NCBI RefSeq assembly: GCF_014638275.1
Contig: NZ_BMFJ01000001.1
Location: forward strand, 310,001 to 374,000
Direction of reading: 5' to 3'
Source: Primorskyibacter flagellatus
GTDB taxonomy: Bacteria > Pseudomonadota > Alphaproteobacteria > Rhodobacterales > Rhodobacteraceae
DNA length: 64,000 nucleotides
Within the stretch, counting starts at the first letter, position 1; every line of letters begins with the position of its first letter. Positions 35,982 through 45,141 of this stretch are shown here, piece by piece. The notes beneath the pieces are model-generated. The model did no database searches. It had not been told where the DNA came from and saw only the letters and a list, made by a program, of their open reading frames with translations. Both the position numbers and the translations under genes were made by a program.

Positions 35982-38003
35982 ATGACCAACCCGCTGCTCG
36001 CCCCCTGGGACACGCCCTTCGACCTGCCGCCCTTCGGGGCCATTTCCGATGAGGACTACGCGCCCGCGCTGGACAAGGCGCTGGCGGCGCACGATGCGGA
36101 GATCGCCTCCATCGTCGCCAACCCCGTCGCGCCGGATTTCGAGAACACGATCGCGGCGCTCGAGGCCTCGGGCGAGGCGCTGGAGCGGGTGCTTTCACCG
36201 TTCTTCGCCGTGGCGGGGGCGGATGCGACGCCGCGGCGGCAGGAGTTGCAGCGGGAGTTTTCGCCCAAGCTGGCCAAGCATTTTGCGGCGATCTCGGCCA
36301 ATTCCGAGCTTTTCGCGCGGATCCGTGCGGTGTGGGATCAGCGGGCGACGCTCGGGCTGGACGAACAGGACGCACGGCAATTGTTCCTCGTGCATCGCGG
36401 CTATGTCCGCTCGGGCGCGGCGCTCAAGGGGGCGGAGGCTGACCGGATGAAGGAGATCAAGGAACGGCTGGCGGTTCTTGGCACCGAATTCACCCAGAAC
36501 CTGCTGAAGGACGAAAGCGACTGGGTCATGGACCTTGCCGAGGCCGATCTGAGAGGGCTGCCCGGTTTCCTCGTCGACGCCGCACGGGCGGCTGGTGAGG
36601 AAAAGGGAAGAGCGGGGCCGGTTGTGACCCTGTCGCGGTCGCTGATTGTTCCTTTTCTGCAATTTTCGCCGCGACGAGAATTGCGGGAGAAGGCGTGGAA
36701 GGCGTGGTGCGCACGGGGCGCTTTCGGCGGGGAGACGGACAACCGGGGCATTGCGGCAGAGATCCTCGCGCTCAGGGAAGAGCGGGCCAAGCTGCTCGGC
36801 TACGCAAATTTCGCGCGCTACAAGCTGGACACGGAGATGGCCGGGACGCCGGATGCGGTGCGCGGTTTGCTGGCGGAGGTCTGGGCCCCGGCCAAGCGGC
36901 AGGCGCTGGCGGATCAGGAGGTCCTGTCGGCCATGGCAGCGGAAGACGGCGTGAACGGTCCGATCGAAGGCTGGGACTGGCGCTATTACGCGGAGAAGCG
37001 GCGCAAGGCGGAGCATGATCTCGATGAGGCCGCGCTCAAGCCGTATTTCCAGTTGGAGAAGATGATCGAGGCGGCGTTCGACTGTTCGACGCGCCTGTTC
37101 GGGCTGGAGTACCGGCCGCTGGATTTCGAGAGCTATCATAAGGACGTGCGGATGTGGGAGGTGACGCGCGGCGGAGAGCATGTGGCGGTGTTCATCGGCG
37201 ACTATTTTGCGCGTGGGACCAAGCGGTCGGGGGCCTGGTGTTCGGCAATACGGTCGCAGTCGCGGCGGCCTCGGGTGCAGGCCCCGGTCGTGGTGAACGT
37301 GTGCAACTTTGCGAAGCCGCCCAAGGGGCGGGCGGCGCTGCTGTCCTATGACGATGCGCGGACGCTGTTCCACGAATTCGGCCATGCGCTGCATCAGATG
37401 CTGTCGGACGTGAGGTGGGAGGGCGTTTCAGGGACTTCGGTCGCGCGGGACTTCGTTGAACTGCCGAGCCAGCTGTATGAGCACTGGCTGGAGGTGCCGG
37501 AAGTGCTTGAGAAATATGCGGTGCACGTCGACACGGGCGAGGCGATGCCAAAGGCGATGCTGGACAAGGTGCTTGGCGCGGCGAATTTCGACATGGGGTT
37601 CCAGACGGTGGAATATGTCGCCTCGGCTCTTGTCGACCTTGAATTCCACGACGGCGCAGCCCCGGTGGACCCGATGGCGCGGCAGGCCGAGGTCCTTGCC
37701 GATCTCGGCATGCCCTCCGCCATTCCGATGCGCCATGCGACGCCACAGTTCGCGCACGTGTTTTCGGGGGATGGCTATTCCTCGGGCTATTACAGCTACA
37801 TGTGGTCGGAGGTGATGGATGCGGACGCCTTCGCCGCCTTCGAGGAAGCGGGCGGTGCGTTCGACCCGGCGACGGCGAAATCGCTGGAGGAGAATATCCT
37901 CTCCAAAGGCGGATCGGTCGAGGCGGCGGAGCTTTACGAGCGGTTCCGGGGACGCCTGCCGGGGGTCGAGGCGTTGCTGAAGGGCCGCGGGCTGGCGGCG
38001 TGA
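35982..38003 (+). CDS. M3 family oligopeptidase (Dcp/oligopeptidase A type)
   Basis: A 673-residue zinc metallopeptidase that degrades short peptides. The HExxH zinc site is FHEFGHALHQM near residue 464, with the third ligand Glu about 25 residues on (FVELPSQLYEHW). N-terminal helical region begins NPLLAPWDTPFDLPPFGAISDEDYAPALDKAL, as in Dcp/PrlC. No signal peptide is visible, so it probably acts in the cytoplasm. A GGAGAA box lies just before ATG 35982. Dipeptidyl carboxypeptidase and oligopeptidase A cannot be told apart by sequence reading alone. Confidence 0.92.
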   Translation: MTNPLLAPWDTPFDLPPFGAISDEDYAPALDKALAAHDAEIASIVANPVAPDFENTIAALEASGEALERVLSPFFAVAGADATPRRQELQREFSPKLAKHFAAISANSELFARIRAVWDQRATLGLDEQDARQLFLVHRGYVRSGAALKGAEADRMKEIKERLAVLGTEFTQNLLKDESDWVMDLAEADLRGLPGFLVDAARAAGEEKGRAGPVVTLSRSLIVPFLQFSPRRELREKAWKAWCARGAFGGETDNRGIAAEILALREERAKLLGYANFARYKLDTEMAGTPDAVRGLLAEVWAPAKRQALADQEVLSAMAAEDGVNGPIEGWDWRYYAEKRRKAEHDLDEAALKPYFQLEKMIEAAFDCSTRLFGLEYRPLDFESYHKDVRMWEVTRGGEHVAVFIGDYFARGTKRSGAWCSAIRSQSRRPRVQAPVVVNVCNFAKPPKGRAALLSYDDARTLFHEFGHALHQMLSDVRWEGVSGTSVARDFVELPSQLYEHWLEVPEVLEKYAVHVDTGEAMPKAMLDKVLGAANFDMGFQTVEYVASALVDLEFHDGAAPVDPMARQAEVLADLGMPSAIPMRHATPQFAHVFSGDGYSSGYYSYMWSEVMDADAFAAFEEAGGAFDPATAKSLEENILSKGGSVEAAELYERFRGRLPGVEALLKGRGLAA

Positions 38004-38026
38004 CACGTATTGCCAGTCAGTGAGGT

Positions 38027-38055
38027 GTCATCCTCGGGCTCGACCCGAGGATGAC
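38027..38055. repeat. dispersed palindromic repeat, copy C
   Basis: GTCATCCTCGGG (38027-38038) and CCCGAGGATGAC (38044-38055) make a perfect 12-bp stem with a 5-base loop. It lies in the 69-base junction between the convergent peptidase and UPF0173 genes and is the only stem-loop there, so it may end transcription of one or both, although no T run follows. Confidence 0.85.
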
Positions 38056-38072
38056 GGTGCGCGGTGTGACGG

Positions 38073-38753
38073 TCAGAGGTCGATGGCTTTCAGAACCTCG
38101 GGTTCGATAACCTTCGTTCCCGGTAGCGCGTCGATGAGTTCCTGTGCGGACTGGGCGAGGACCGGGAAGGTCTTGTAGTGGCAGGGGATGATCGTTTTGA
38201 AATCGAAAAAGGCTTTCGCGGCATAGGCGGCGCGGCGCATGTCCATGGTGTAGAAACCGCCGCAGGCGAGAATGCCGATATCGGGTTTATGCAGGTCGTG
38301 GAAGACTTTCATGTCAGCCATGACGTCTGTGTCGCCGGAAAAGTAGATCACATGGCCCTCTCCCTCGATCATGAAGCCGGCCTCGCTGCCTGCATAGGCG
38401 CCGTCGGGCGTGGCGGAAGAGTGTGTGGCGTGTACCATCGTTACCTTCACATCACCGATAGAGACCGTACCGCCCTTGTTGAACCCGTTGGCCTTTTCCA
38501 CGCCCTTGCCCTTCAGCCAGCCGGCGAGTTCGACCATGGTGTAGACCGGCAGGGTGCCTCCCGCGATGTCGATCACGTCGCCGACGTGATCGCCGTGACC
38601 GTGGGACACGAGAATGGCGGTGACGCCTTCAGAGGCCTCTGCCTTGCGGTCCTGCGGGAATGCGGGGTTGCCCGAGAGGAAGGGGTCGATCAGCAGGCAT
38701 TGACCTGCGATGTCGATCTTGAAGCCGGAATGGCCAAGCCAGGTGATTTTCAT
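38073..38753 (-). CDS. UPF0173 metal-dependent hydrolase
   Basis: A 226-residue metallo-beta-lactamase-fold protein. MKITWLGHSGFKIDIAGQCLLIDPFLSGNP opens the domain and SHGHGDHVGD (near residue 54) is the HxHxDH metal motif; YFSGDTDVM and PCHYKTFP supply further ligands. It matches the UPF0173 group, whose substrate is not known. ATG 38753 follows AGGA. No neighbour suggests a pathway; it is divergent from the ceramidase-like gene. Confidence 0.9.
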   Translation of the reverse strand: MKITWLGHSGFKIDIAGQCLLIDPFLSGNPAFPQDRKAEASEGVTAILVSHGHGDHVGDVIDIAGGTLPVYTMVELAGWLKGKGVEKANGFNKGGTVSIGDVKVTMVHATHSSATPDGAYAGSEAGFMIEGEGHVIYFSGDTDVMADMKVFHDLHKPDIGILACGGFYTMDMRRAAYAAKAFFDFKTIIPCHYKTFPVLAQSAQELIDALPGTKVIEPEVLKAIDL

Positions 38754-38827
38754 GTCTGTTCCTCCGATGGTGTCAGGGGCAAGCCTAGCGCGGGAATGTG
38801 ACAAGGGAAGAGGCAAGAGGAGAGGCG

Positions 38828-39490
38828 ATGGACTGGACCGAAGCGGTTGACGGGTACTGCGAACGACTGGGGCCGGGACTCTGGGCGGAGCCGTGGAATG
38901 CGGTGACCAACCTCGCCTTCATCCTTGTCGGCCTCTGGATGTGGCGGCGGTCGGCGGGAGTGGCTCCGGCGCGGCTGCTGTCGGCGGTGCTGGTGGTGAT
39001 CGGGATCGGATCGGGGCTGTTCCACACCTTCGCCCAGGCGTGGGCCGGGGTGGCGGATGTGGTGCCGATCCTGGTCTTCGTGTTGCTCTATGTCTGGTTC
39101 GCGAACCGGTATTTCTGGCGGCTCGGCCCGGTCTGGTCGGGGGTGGGGACGGCGCTGTTCGTACCCTACGCCGCCGCCACCGTGCCACTGTTTGCGATGA
39201 TCCCCGGCCTTGGCGGATCCTCGGCCTATGCGCCGGTGCCTGTCCTGATCGCGGCATACGGGGTGGCACTCTGGCGAAGGCTGCAGGTCGCGCGGGGGCT
39301 GCTGACCGGGGCCGGAGTGCTTTGCCTGTCGATCCTGTTCCGGGCGTTGGACGCGCCGCTCTGCGGGGTCTGGCCGGGGGGCACGCATTTCCTCTGGCAT
39401 CTGCTGAATGCCGCGATGCTGGGCTGGATGATCGAAGTGCTGCGGCGGCATCTGAGCGGGTCCCTTGCGGGGGGCGGCGGGGGGCGGTAA
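38828..39490 (+). CDS. ceramidase-like (CREST superfamily) membrane protein
   Basis: A 220-residue protein with about seven transmembrane segments. VDGYCERLGPGLWAEPWNAVTNLAFI at the N-terminus, GSGLFHTFAQAW, GVADVVPILVF and the C-terminal GGTHFLWHLLNAAM carry the Ser/His, Asp and HxxxH residues that hold zinc in alkaline ceramidases and relatives. These enzymes hydrolyse an amide in a lipid; in bacteria the substrate may be another N-acyl lipid such as an ornithine or glutamine lipid. AGGAGAGG precedes ATG 38828. No sphingolipid gene is nearby. Confidence 0.82.
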   Translation: MDWTEAVDGYCERLGPGLWAEPWNAVTNLAFILVGLWMWRRSAGVAPARLLSAVLVVIGIGSGLFHTFAQAWAGVADVVPILVFVLLYVWFANRYFWRLGPVWSGVGTALFVPYAAATVPLFAMIPGLGGSSAYAPVPVLIAAYGVALWRRLQVARGLLTGAGVLCLSILFRALDAPLCGVWPGGTHFLWHLLNAAMLGWMIEVLRRHLSGSLAGGGGGR

Positions 39491-39532
39491 ACCGGCCCGG
39501 ATTTTGATGTCCCGCGAGAGAAGGGGAAGCGC

Positions 39533-39820
39533 ATGTCCATCGACGAAGGCACCGCCGCCAAGGTGGCGAAGCTGGCCCGGATCAAGGTCGATCCCGCCGA
39601 CCTGCCGGTGCTGGCGCAGGAATTCAACACCATCCTCGGTTTTATTGAACAGTTGAACGAGGTCGATGTCGAGGGTGTCGAGCCGATGGTATCGGTTACA
39701 CCGATGAGGCTGAAACGGCGCGAGGACGTGGTGACGGACGGCGACCAGCAGGGCAAGGTCCTGTCGAATGCGCCGGACGCGCGCGAGGGGTTCTTTGCGG
39801 TGCCGAAGGTGGTGGAATGA
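39533..39820 (+). CDS. gatC: Asp/Glu-tRNA amidotransferase subunit C
   Basis: Small 95-residue subunit of the GatCAB amidotransferase, which converts Glu-tRNA(Gln) and Asp-tRNA(Asn) to the amidated forms. [20 protein letters not shown] and [15 protein letters not shown] are characteristic, as is the ending [24 protein letters not shown] precedes ATG 39533. Its stop overlaps the gatA start by 4 bases. gatB is not in the 20 kb that follow. Confidence 0.95.
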   Translation: MSIDEGTAAKVAKLARIKVDPADLPVLAQEFNTILGFIEQLNEVDVEGVEPMVSVTPMRLKRREDVVTDGDQQGKVLSNAPDAREGFFAVPKVVE

Positions 39821-41304
39821 GCGAGCTGACGAAACTGACCATCGCGGCGGCCCGGGATGCGCTACGCAAGGGCGAGGTGACAAGCGTCGAACTGACGGAG
39901 GCCTGTCTGGCGGCCATCGACAAGGCCGATGCGCTGAATGCCTTCGTGCACAAGACGCCCGAAATCGCGCGGGAAAGGGCAGCGGCGGCGGATGAGCGCA
40001 TCAAGGCGGGGGATGCGCCGGACATGTGCGGGATCCCGGTCGGGATCAAGGACCTGTTCTGCACCGAAGGCGTGCCTTCGCAGGCGGCCTCGGGCATCCT
40101 TCGGGGGTTCGTGCCGCAGTATGAATCGACCGTCAGTCAGAACCTGATCGACGCGGGTGCGGTGATGCTGGGCAAGCTGAACATGGACGAATTCGCCATG
40201 GGGTCGTCCAACGAAACCTCAGTTTACGGCAATGCGGTGAACCCCTGGCGGCGCGGCAATGACGACACAGCGCTGACGCCCGGCGGTTCTTCGGGCGGGT
40301 CGGCGGCGGCGGTTGCGGCGGACCTCTGCCTTGCGGCGACGGGCACGGATACCGGCGGGTCGATCCGCCAGCCCGCGGCCTTCACCGGGATCACCGGCAT
40401 CAAGCCGACTTACGGGCGCTGTTCCAGATGGGGCGTGGTGGCTTTCGCCTCCTCTCTCGATCAGGCGGGGCCGATGACGAAGGACGTGCGCGACTCGGCG
40501 ATCATGCTGCGGGCAATGTGTTCGCATGACCCGAAGGATTCCACCTCCGCCGATCTGCCCGTACCGGATTTCGAAGCCGCGCTGACCGGCGACATCAAGG
40601 GCAAGACCATCGGGATTCCCAAGGAATACCGGATGGACGGGATGCCGGAGGAGATCGACGCGCTCTGGACCCAGGGCAAGGAGATGCTGCGCGATGCGGG
40701 GGCGAAAATCGTCGACATCTCGCTGCCGCACACGAAATACGCGCTGCCGGCCTATTACGTGATCGCCCCGGCCGAGGCGTCCTCGAACCTCGCGCGCTAT
40801 GACGGGGTGCGCTATGGGCACCGGGCAAAGCTGTCGCAGGGCGACGGCATCACCGAGATGTACGAAAAGACTCGCGCGGAGGGCTTCGGCAAGGAGGTTC
40901 AGCGCCGGGTGATGGTGGGGACCTATGTGCTGTCCGCCGGGTTCTACGACGCCTATTACAACCGCGCCCGCCGGGTCAGGACACTGATAAAGCGCGACTT
41001 CGACGACGCTTTCGCCGCCGGAGTCGACGCGATCCTGACACCGGCCACCCCGTCGTCGGCCTTCGGGCTGGGCGAGATGGCGGAGGCCGATCCGGTGCAG
41101 ATGTATCTCAACGACGTGTTTACCGTGACCGTGAACCTCGCCGGGCTGCCCGGCATCGCCGTGCCAACCGGACTGGATCGTCAGGGGCTGCCGCTTGGAC
41201 TGCAGCTGATCGGACGGCCGTGGGAGGAGGGCGACCTGCTCAACACCGCCTACGCGCTGGAAAAGGCGGCGGGGTTTGTGGCGAAGCCGGCGAAATGGTG
41301 GTAA
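39817..41304 (+). CDS. gatA: Asp/Glu-tRNA amidotransferase subunit A
   Basis: Glutaminase subunit of GatCAB. The 495-residue amidase-signature protein has the Ser-cisSer-Lys triad: Lys in [14 protein letters not shown] near residue 76, [15 protein letters not shown] near 151 and [16 protein letters not shown] near 173. Ammonia released from glutamine passes to GatB. Translationally coupled to gatC. Full length, with no defects seen. Presence of GatCAB implies that tRNA(Gln) and perhaps tRNA(Asn) are charged indirectly in this organism. Confidence 0.97.
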   Translation: MSELTKLTIAAARDALRKGEVTSVELTEACLAAIDKADALNAFVHKTPEIARERAAAADERIKAGDAPDMCGIPVGIKDLFCTEGVPSQAASGILRGFVPQYESTVSQNLIDAGAVMLGKLNMDEFAMGSSNETSVYGNAVNPWRRGNDDTALTPGGSSGGSAAAVAADLCLAATGTDTGGSIRQPAAFTGITGIKPTYGRCSRWGVVAFASSLDQAGPMTKDVRDSAIMLRAMCSHDPKDSTSADLPVPDFEAALTGDIKGKTIGIPKEYRMDGMPEEIDALWTQGKEMLRDAGAKIVDISLPHTKYALPAYYVIAPAEASSNLARYDGVRYGHRAKLSQGDGITEMYEKTRAEGFGKEVQRRVMVGTYVLSAGFYDAYYNRARRVRTLIKRDFDDAFAAGVDAILTPATPSSAFGLGEMAEADPVQMYLNDVFTVTVNLAGLPGIAVPTGLDRQGLPLGLQLIGRPWEEGDLLNTAYALEKAAGFVAKPAKWW

Positions 41305-41357
41305 CCTGTTGCAAACATGCCCGTCCCGCAGGACAGGGTGAGCAGTGAGATGATGCC

Positions 41358-42128
41358 ATGATCATGACGACGACAACCTTCCGGCTGGGGCTTGGCGCCC
41401 TGGCTCTGACGGCGCTGGCCGCCTGCCAGCCGCCGGTGCCCGACAGCGGGGCCGGGGTGGGGTTCGGCGACTACACCCAGTATCAGCGCCAGCGCGAGGC
41501 GCAGCTGAGCGGGCAGGCGGCGTCCTCCCTGCCGCCGGCGAGCGCGGTGTCCTCCGAAACGCTGGAGCCGACCGGGGCCGGCACAACCGCCGTCACGCCG
41601 CTGAACGGCGGAACGGTGGACGCGGGGTCCGAGATCGCGGCGGAAACACGCGCGGTGCTTGGCGGTGCGGGCGCGGGAGGAACGGCTCCGCTGGATGCCA
41701 GCCCGTCGAACCCGCCGCCGGTTGCGGTGAACTCCGCCGGCCTGTCGGCAGAGAACGACTTCTCCGCCGTTGGCGAACAGCGCAGCATTGCCGATGACAA
41801 GGCGCTGATCGCGCAGAACCGGGCGGCCTACACCCAGGTCCAGCCAGAGGCGCTGCCGACGCGGACGGACACGGGGCCGAACATCGTGGCTTATGCGTTG
41901 CAGACCAGTCATGCGCCCGGTCAGTCGCAATATCGCCGGACGTCCCTGCCGGGGGCCGAGGGGCGCTATCAGCGGGCCTGTGCGGCCTATCCGTCGCCCG
42001 ATCTGGCACAGACGGAGTTCCTGAAGGCAGGGGGGCCTGAGCGGGACCGCAAGGGGGTCGATCCGGACGGGGACGGGTTCGCCTGTTCCTGGGATCCGCG
42101 CCCGTTCCGCAAGGCGGCAGGCGGCTGA
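41358..42128 (+). CDS. lipoprotein with C-terminal Excalibur-like motif
   Basis: A 256-residue predicted lipoprotein: hydrophobic N-terminus, lipobox ALAAC, then a long low-complexity Ala/Ser/Thr/Pro/Gly region (about residues 40-160) and a C-terminal domain ending DPDGDGFACSWDPRPFR. The D-x-D-x-D-G-x-x-C pattern matches the Excalibur calcium-binding motif. It is directly followed by an N-acetylmuramoyl-L-alanine amidase whose GTG start is only 3 bases away, so a role near the cell wall is likely. ATG 41364 is an alternative start. Confidence 0.75.
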   Translation: MIMTTTTFRLGLGALALTALAACQPPVPDSGAGVGFGDYTQYQRQREAQLSGQAASSLPPASAVSSETLEPTGAGTTAVTPLNGGTVDAGSEIAAETRAVLGGAGAGGTAPLDASPSNPPPVAVNSAGLSAENDFSAVGEQRSIADDKALIAQNRAAYTQVQPEALPTRTDTGPNIVAYALQTSHAPGQSQYRRTSLPGAEGRYQRACAAYPSPDLAQTEFLKAGGPERDRKGVDPDGDGFACSWDPRPFRKAAGG

Positions 42129-42131
42129 TCC

Positions 42132-42881
42132 GTGGCGCCTTCGGGCTACCGGCATCCTGACGCGATCTGGCGCGCCTCACCCAACATCAACGACCGCCGG
42201 CACGGCGGCGGGCCGGATATGGTGATCGTTCACCATACCGCCATGGCCAGTGCCGAGGCAGCCCTTGATCGGCTTTGTGATACGGACCCGCCAGAAGGTC
42301 TGCCTCCTGTGTCCTGTCATTATCTGATTTCGGAAACTGGCGGCCTCTGGCAGATGGTGGATGAGAAAGACAGGGCCTGGCATGCGGGTCTCGGTGCCTG
42401 GGGGGATGTGAAGGAGGTCAATTCCCGCTCTGTCGGAATCGAACTCGCGAATACCGCGTGCCACCCTTATCCGGAGCCTCAGATGGCGGTGCTGGAAGAT
42501 CTCCTGTCCGGTATCCTGTCGCGGTGGTCGATCCCGCCGGAGCGGGTGATCGGGCATTCCGACATGGCGCCGCACCGGAAATCCGATCCCGGCGCACGGT
42601 TCGACTGGCGGCGGCTGGCGTGGCGCGGGCTGGCCATCTGGCCGGAGGCGGGGACGCATGAGGGCGAGGACGAGGCTGGCTTTGCGGCCAATCTGGAGCG
42701 GATCGGGTATCGCGCGCCGGAGGTGGCGGATGCGCAGGCGCTGCTGCTCTGGGCGTTCCGGCTGCGGTTCCGACCCTGGGCGGCGGAGGAGCGGGGGGCT
42801 CTGGATGCGGAGGACTGCCGGATCGCGGCGGATATCGCGCGGCGGTATCCGGCGAAGAACGGGGGCTCAGCGGCGGGCTGA
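42132..42881 (+). CDS. AmpD-like N-acetylmuramoyl-L-alanine amidase
   Basis: A 249-residue Amidase_2 zinc enzyme that splits the bond between MurNAc and the stem peptide. IVHHTAM (His ligand near 34), CHYLISETGGLWQMVDEKDRAWHAG, and GHSDMAPHRKSDPGARFDW (second His and catalytic residues near 140-150) are typical; the C-terminal 60 residues (EDEAGFAANLERIGY) resemble a peptidoglycan-binding helix bundle. It lacks a signal peptide, so it is likely the cytosolic recycling form. I use GTG 42132, 3 bases after the upstream stop; the first ATG would cut the domain. The stop codon lies inside a palindromic repeat. Confidence 0.88.
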   Translation: MAPSGYRHPDAIWRASPNINDRRHGGGPDMVIVHHTAMASAEAALDRLCDTDPPEGLPPVSCHYLISETGGLWQMVDEKDRAWHAGLGAWGDVKEVNSRSVGIELANTACHPYPEPQMAVLEDLLSGILSRWSIPPERVIGHSDMAPHRKSDPGARFDWRRLAWRGLAIWPEAGTHEGEDEAGFAANLERIGYRAPEVADAQALLLWAFRLRFRPWAAEERGALDAEDCRIAADIARRYPAKNGGSAAG

Positions 42882-42944
42882 AGCCCGCCCTACGGGCTTG
42901 GTCTGAACCGGGTGGATGGGGCGCAGGCCGGGCTTCAGCCCGGC
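42872..42944. repeat. two copies of a GGCGGGCT palindrome
   Basis: GGCGGGCTGAAGCCCGCC (42872-42889) and GCCGGGCTTCAGCCCGGC (42927-42944) are near-identical self-complementary elements, 8-bp arms with 2-base centres. The first includes the last codons and TGA stop of the amidase gene. The gap continues to 43069 with a CATCCTCGG-type repeat and no gene. Confidence 0.75.
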
Positions 42945-43016
42945 GGCGGCCTTCGCGTCAAGCCGGTGTCTCACGCGTTCTTCTTGAGGCTTGTTCCGGG
43001 GACCGTTGTCCGGAGA

Positions 43017-43044
43017 GATCTTCGGATCAAGTCCGAGGATGACG
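43017..43044. repeat. dispersed palindromic repeat, copy D (partial)
   Basis: GATCTTCGGATCAAGTCCGAGGATGACGG has the right arm CCGAGGATGACGG (43032-43044) intact and a shortened left arm (TCGGA, 43022-43026). Like copies A and C, it lies at a convergent junction, here between the amidase and GhrA-like genes. Confidence 0.65.
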
Positions 43045-43069
43045 GTTTGAAGACATGTCGATGTCCCGC

Positions 43070-44002
43070 TCAGTACCCCTGATCCCTGTCAACCAGATGC
43101 AGGAACGGCTCTCCGGCCTCGCCCCGCCGGACGTTTTCCGCGATCACCCGCGATGCCGTGTTCGCGCGGGTTTCCGACGCGATATGCGGGGTAACGGTCA
43201 CGCGGGGGTGGCTCCAGAACGGATGTTCGTGGGGGAGAGGTTCGACCCTGAAGACGTCCAGCGTCGCATGTGCGACATGGCCTCTGTCCAGCGCCGCGAG
43301 CAGGGCGTCGTCGTCGATCAGCGGGCCGCGACCGGGGTTCACGATCATTGCGCCCTCGGGAAGGGTCGCCAGGGCCCCGGCGTCGATCAGGTTCACGGTC
43401 TGCGGTGTGTCCGGCAGAAGCAGAACGAGTATTTCGGCGGATGCGAGCGCGGCTTCCAGTCCGCCCGCCCCGTAGCGGGTGGTCAGACCCGGCACGTCTT
43501 TCGCCCGGCGGCTCCATCCCGTCACCGGAAAGCCGAGACCGGCCAAGGCCTTCGCGCAGGCGGTGCCGAGTTCGCCGAGGCCCAGCACCGTTACGGGGCG
43601 CTCCGCGGCTACCGGGGGCACGTGGCGTTCCCATTTCCCGTTCTGTCGCGCGAGGAAGAAGTCTATGTTCAGGTGGTGACGCAGCACGTGGCCTGTCACC
43701 CATTCGACCATGCCCTGCGTCAGGCTCGGGTCCACCATGCGGGCCAGCGGCTGCGTGAGGGTGGTGTTGCCGACGATGGTCTCGACCCCGGCCCAGAGGT
43801 TCAGCACCGCCTTGCAACGGGAGTAAGGGGTGAAATCCTGCACCGCGCTGTTCGGGGCGTAGACGATGTAGTCGACCTCCTCCGGCGGCATCTCGGTGGA
43901 CAGGTTCACGTCGAGACCATGTTCGGCGAAAGCCTCGGTCAGCGGGGCGCGGTATTCCGACCACCGTTCTTCGGTGGCGGCGAAAAGGACGTTTACGGTC
44001 AT
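43070..44002 (-). CDS. glyoxylate/hydroxypyruvate reductase, GhrA-like
   Basis: A 310-residue D-2-hydroxyacid dehydrogenase that reduces glyoxylate or hydroxypyruvate with NAD(P)H. Rossmann loop VLGLGELGTACAKALAGLGF near residue 139, WSRRAKDVPG (Arg residues suggesting NADPH), NPGRGPLIDDDAL with the catalytic Arg near 223, and TPHIASETRANTAS with catalytic His near 272. The N-terminal half matches GhrA rather than GhrB. It overlaps the rodA stop by 1 base on the same strand, so a metabolic enzyme is coupled to the shape operon. Confidence 0.9.
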   Translation of the reverse strand: MTVNVLFAATEERWSEYRAPLTEAFAEHGLDVNLSTEMPPEEVDYIVYAPNSAVQDFTPYSRCKAVLNLWAGVETIVGNTTLTQPLARMVDPSLTQGMVEWVTGHVLRHHLNIDFFLARQNGKWERHVPPVAAERPVTVLGLGELGTACAKALAGLGFPVTGWSRRAKDVPGLTTRYGAGGLEAALASAEILVLLLPDTPQTVNLIDAGALATLPEGAMIVNPGRGPLIDDDALLAALDRGHVAHATLDVFRVEPLPHEHPFWSHPRVTVTPHIASETRANTASRVIAENVRRGEAGEPFLHLVDRDQGY

Positions 44003-45141
44003 CAGCGGGGCCTGTGTATATGGGCGCTCTGCACCAGACCGAAGGCGGCGAGGAGGACCAGCATGGCCGATCCGCCGTAGGACACCAGCGGCAGCGGCAC
44101 CCCGACAACCGGCGCAAGGCCCATGACCATCGACATGTTCACGGCAAAGAACAGGAAGAAGGTCGTGGCGATGCCAAGCGTCAGCAACGACGCGAAGCGG
44201 TCCTTGTTGGCCAGCGCGGAGGAGACGCAGAACACGATGATCAGCGCGTAGAGCGCGAGGAGGGAGAAGGCACCGACAAAGCCGAACTCCTCTGCCAGGG
44301 TGGTGAAGATGAAGTCGGTGTGTTTTTCCGGCAGGAAGTTCAGCCGGGACTGCGTGCCCTGCATGTAGCCGCGCCCGGTCCAGCCTCCGGAGCCGAGGGC
44401 AATCTTGGCCTGGGTGATGTGATAGCCTGCGCCAAGCGGATCGTTGGAGGGATCAAGGAACGTGTCGATACGGCGGAACTGGTAGTCCTTGATAAGCTGC
44501 CAGTCGGTGCCGCGCGACTTGAAGACGGCGGTGACGGCCCCGATTCCGGCGGTCAGGACGGCCACGAAATAAGCCCAGTGCACCCCGGCCAGGAACATGA
44601 CCGCGGCGCCTCCGATCATCAGCAGCAGCGCGGTGCCGAGGTCGGGCTGGGTCAGCACCAGGTAGGTCGGCGTCAGGATCAGCAGCACCGGGATGATGAC
44701 CCAGAGCGGGCGCGAGGTCCGGCTGACGGGCAGGGCGTCGTAATAGGCGGCGAGCACCATGACGAGGGTGATCTTCATGAGCTCCGACGGTTGCAGGCGC
44801 ATGAAGCCGAGGTCGATCCAGCGCTGCGCACCCATGCCAACCGCGCCGAAGAACTCCACTGCCAGCAGCAAGACCAGAGAGCCGAGGTAGGCCACCACCG
44901 ACAGGTTGCGCCACAGCCAGATCGGCACCATGGCGACGGCGAACATCACTGTGAGGCCCAGCACGAAACGCTTCATCTGCGGCATCGCCCAGGCACCGAG
45001 GTTCCCGCCAGCCACGGAGTAGAGCATCAGGAACCCGAAGGAGGCCACCGCCGCCAGCAGCAGGATCAGCGGCCAGTTCAGGTAGAGAACCTTGCGGATG
45101 CCGCTTGGCGTGGTCTTGACGTTGTACTCGAGAAAACTCAT
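44002..45141 (-). CDS. rodA: rod-shape peptidoglycan polymerase RodA
   Basis: SEDS-family glycosyltransferase that polymerises lipid II for lateral wall growth, partnered with PBP2. The 379-residue protein has about ten membrane segments; SGGWTGRGYMQGTQSRLNFLPEKHTDFIFTTLAEEFGFVG near residue 250 holds the SEDS catalytic Asp region. GVPLPLVSYGGSAMLVLLAAFGLV is the usual C-terminal signature. It overlaps mrdA by 4 bases (45138-45141). Confidence 0.97.
   Translation of the reverse strand: MSFLEYNVKTTPSGIRKVLYLNWPLILLLAAVASFGFLMLYSVAGGNLGAWAMPQMKRFVLGLTVMFAVAMVPIWLWRNLSVVAYLGSLVLLLAVEFFGAVGMGAQRWIDLGFMRLQPSELMKITLVMVLAAYYDALPVSRTSRPLWVIIPVLLILTPTYLVLTQPDLGTALLLMIGGAAVMFLAGVHWAYFVAVLTAGIGAVTAVFKSRGTDWQLIKDYQFRRIDTFLDPSNDPLGAGYHITQAKIALGSGGWTGRGYMQGTQSRLNFLPEKHTDFIFTTLAEEFGFVGAFSLLALYALIIVFCVSSALANKDRFASLLTLGIATTFFLFFAVNMSMVMGLAPVVGVPLPLVSYGGSAMLVLLAAFGLVQSAHIHRPR

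Noticed and set aside
39533-41304. Complete gatCAB operon
   Set aside because: gatB does not follow; the next genes are a lipoprotein and an amidase.
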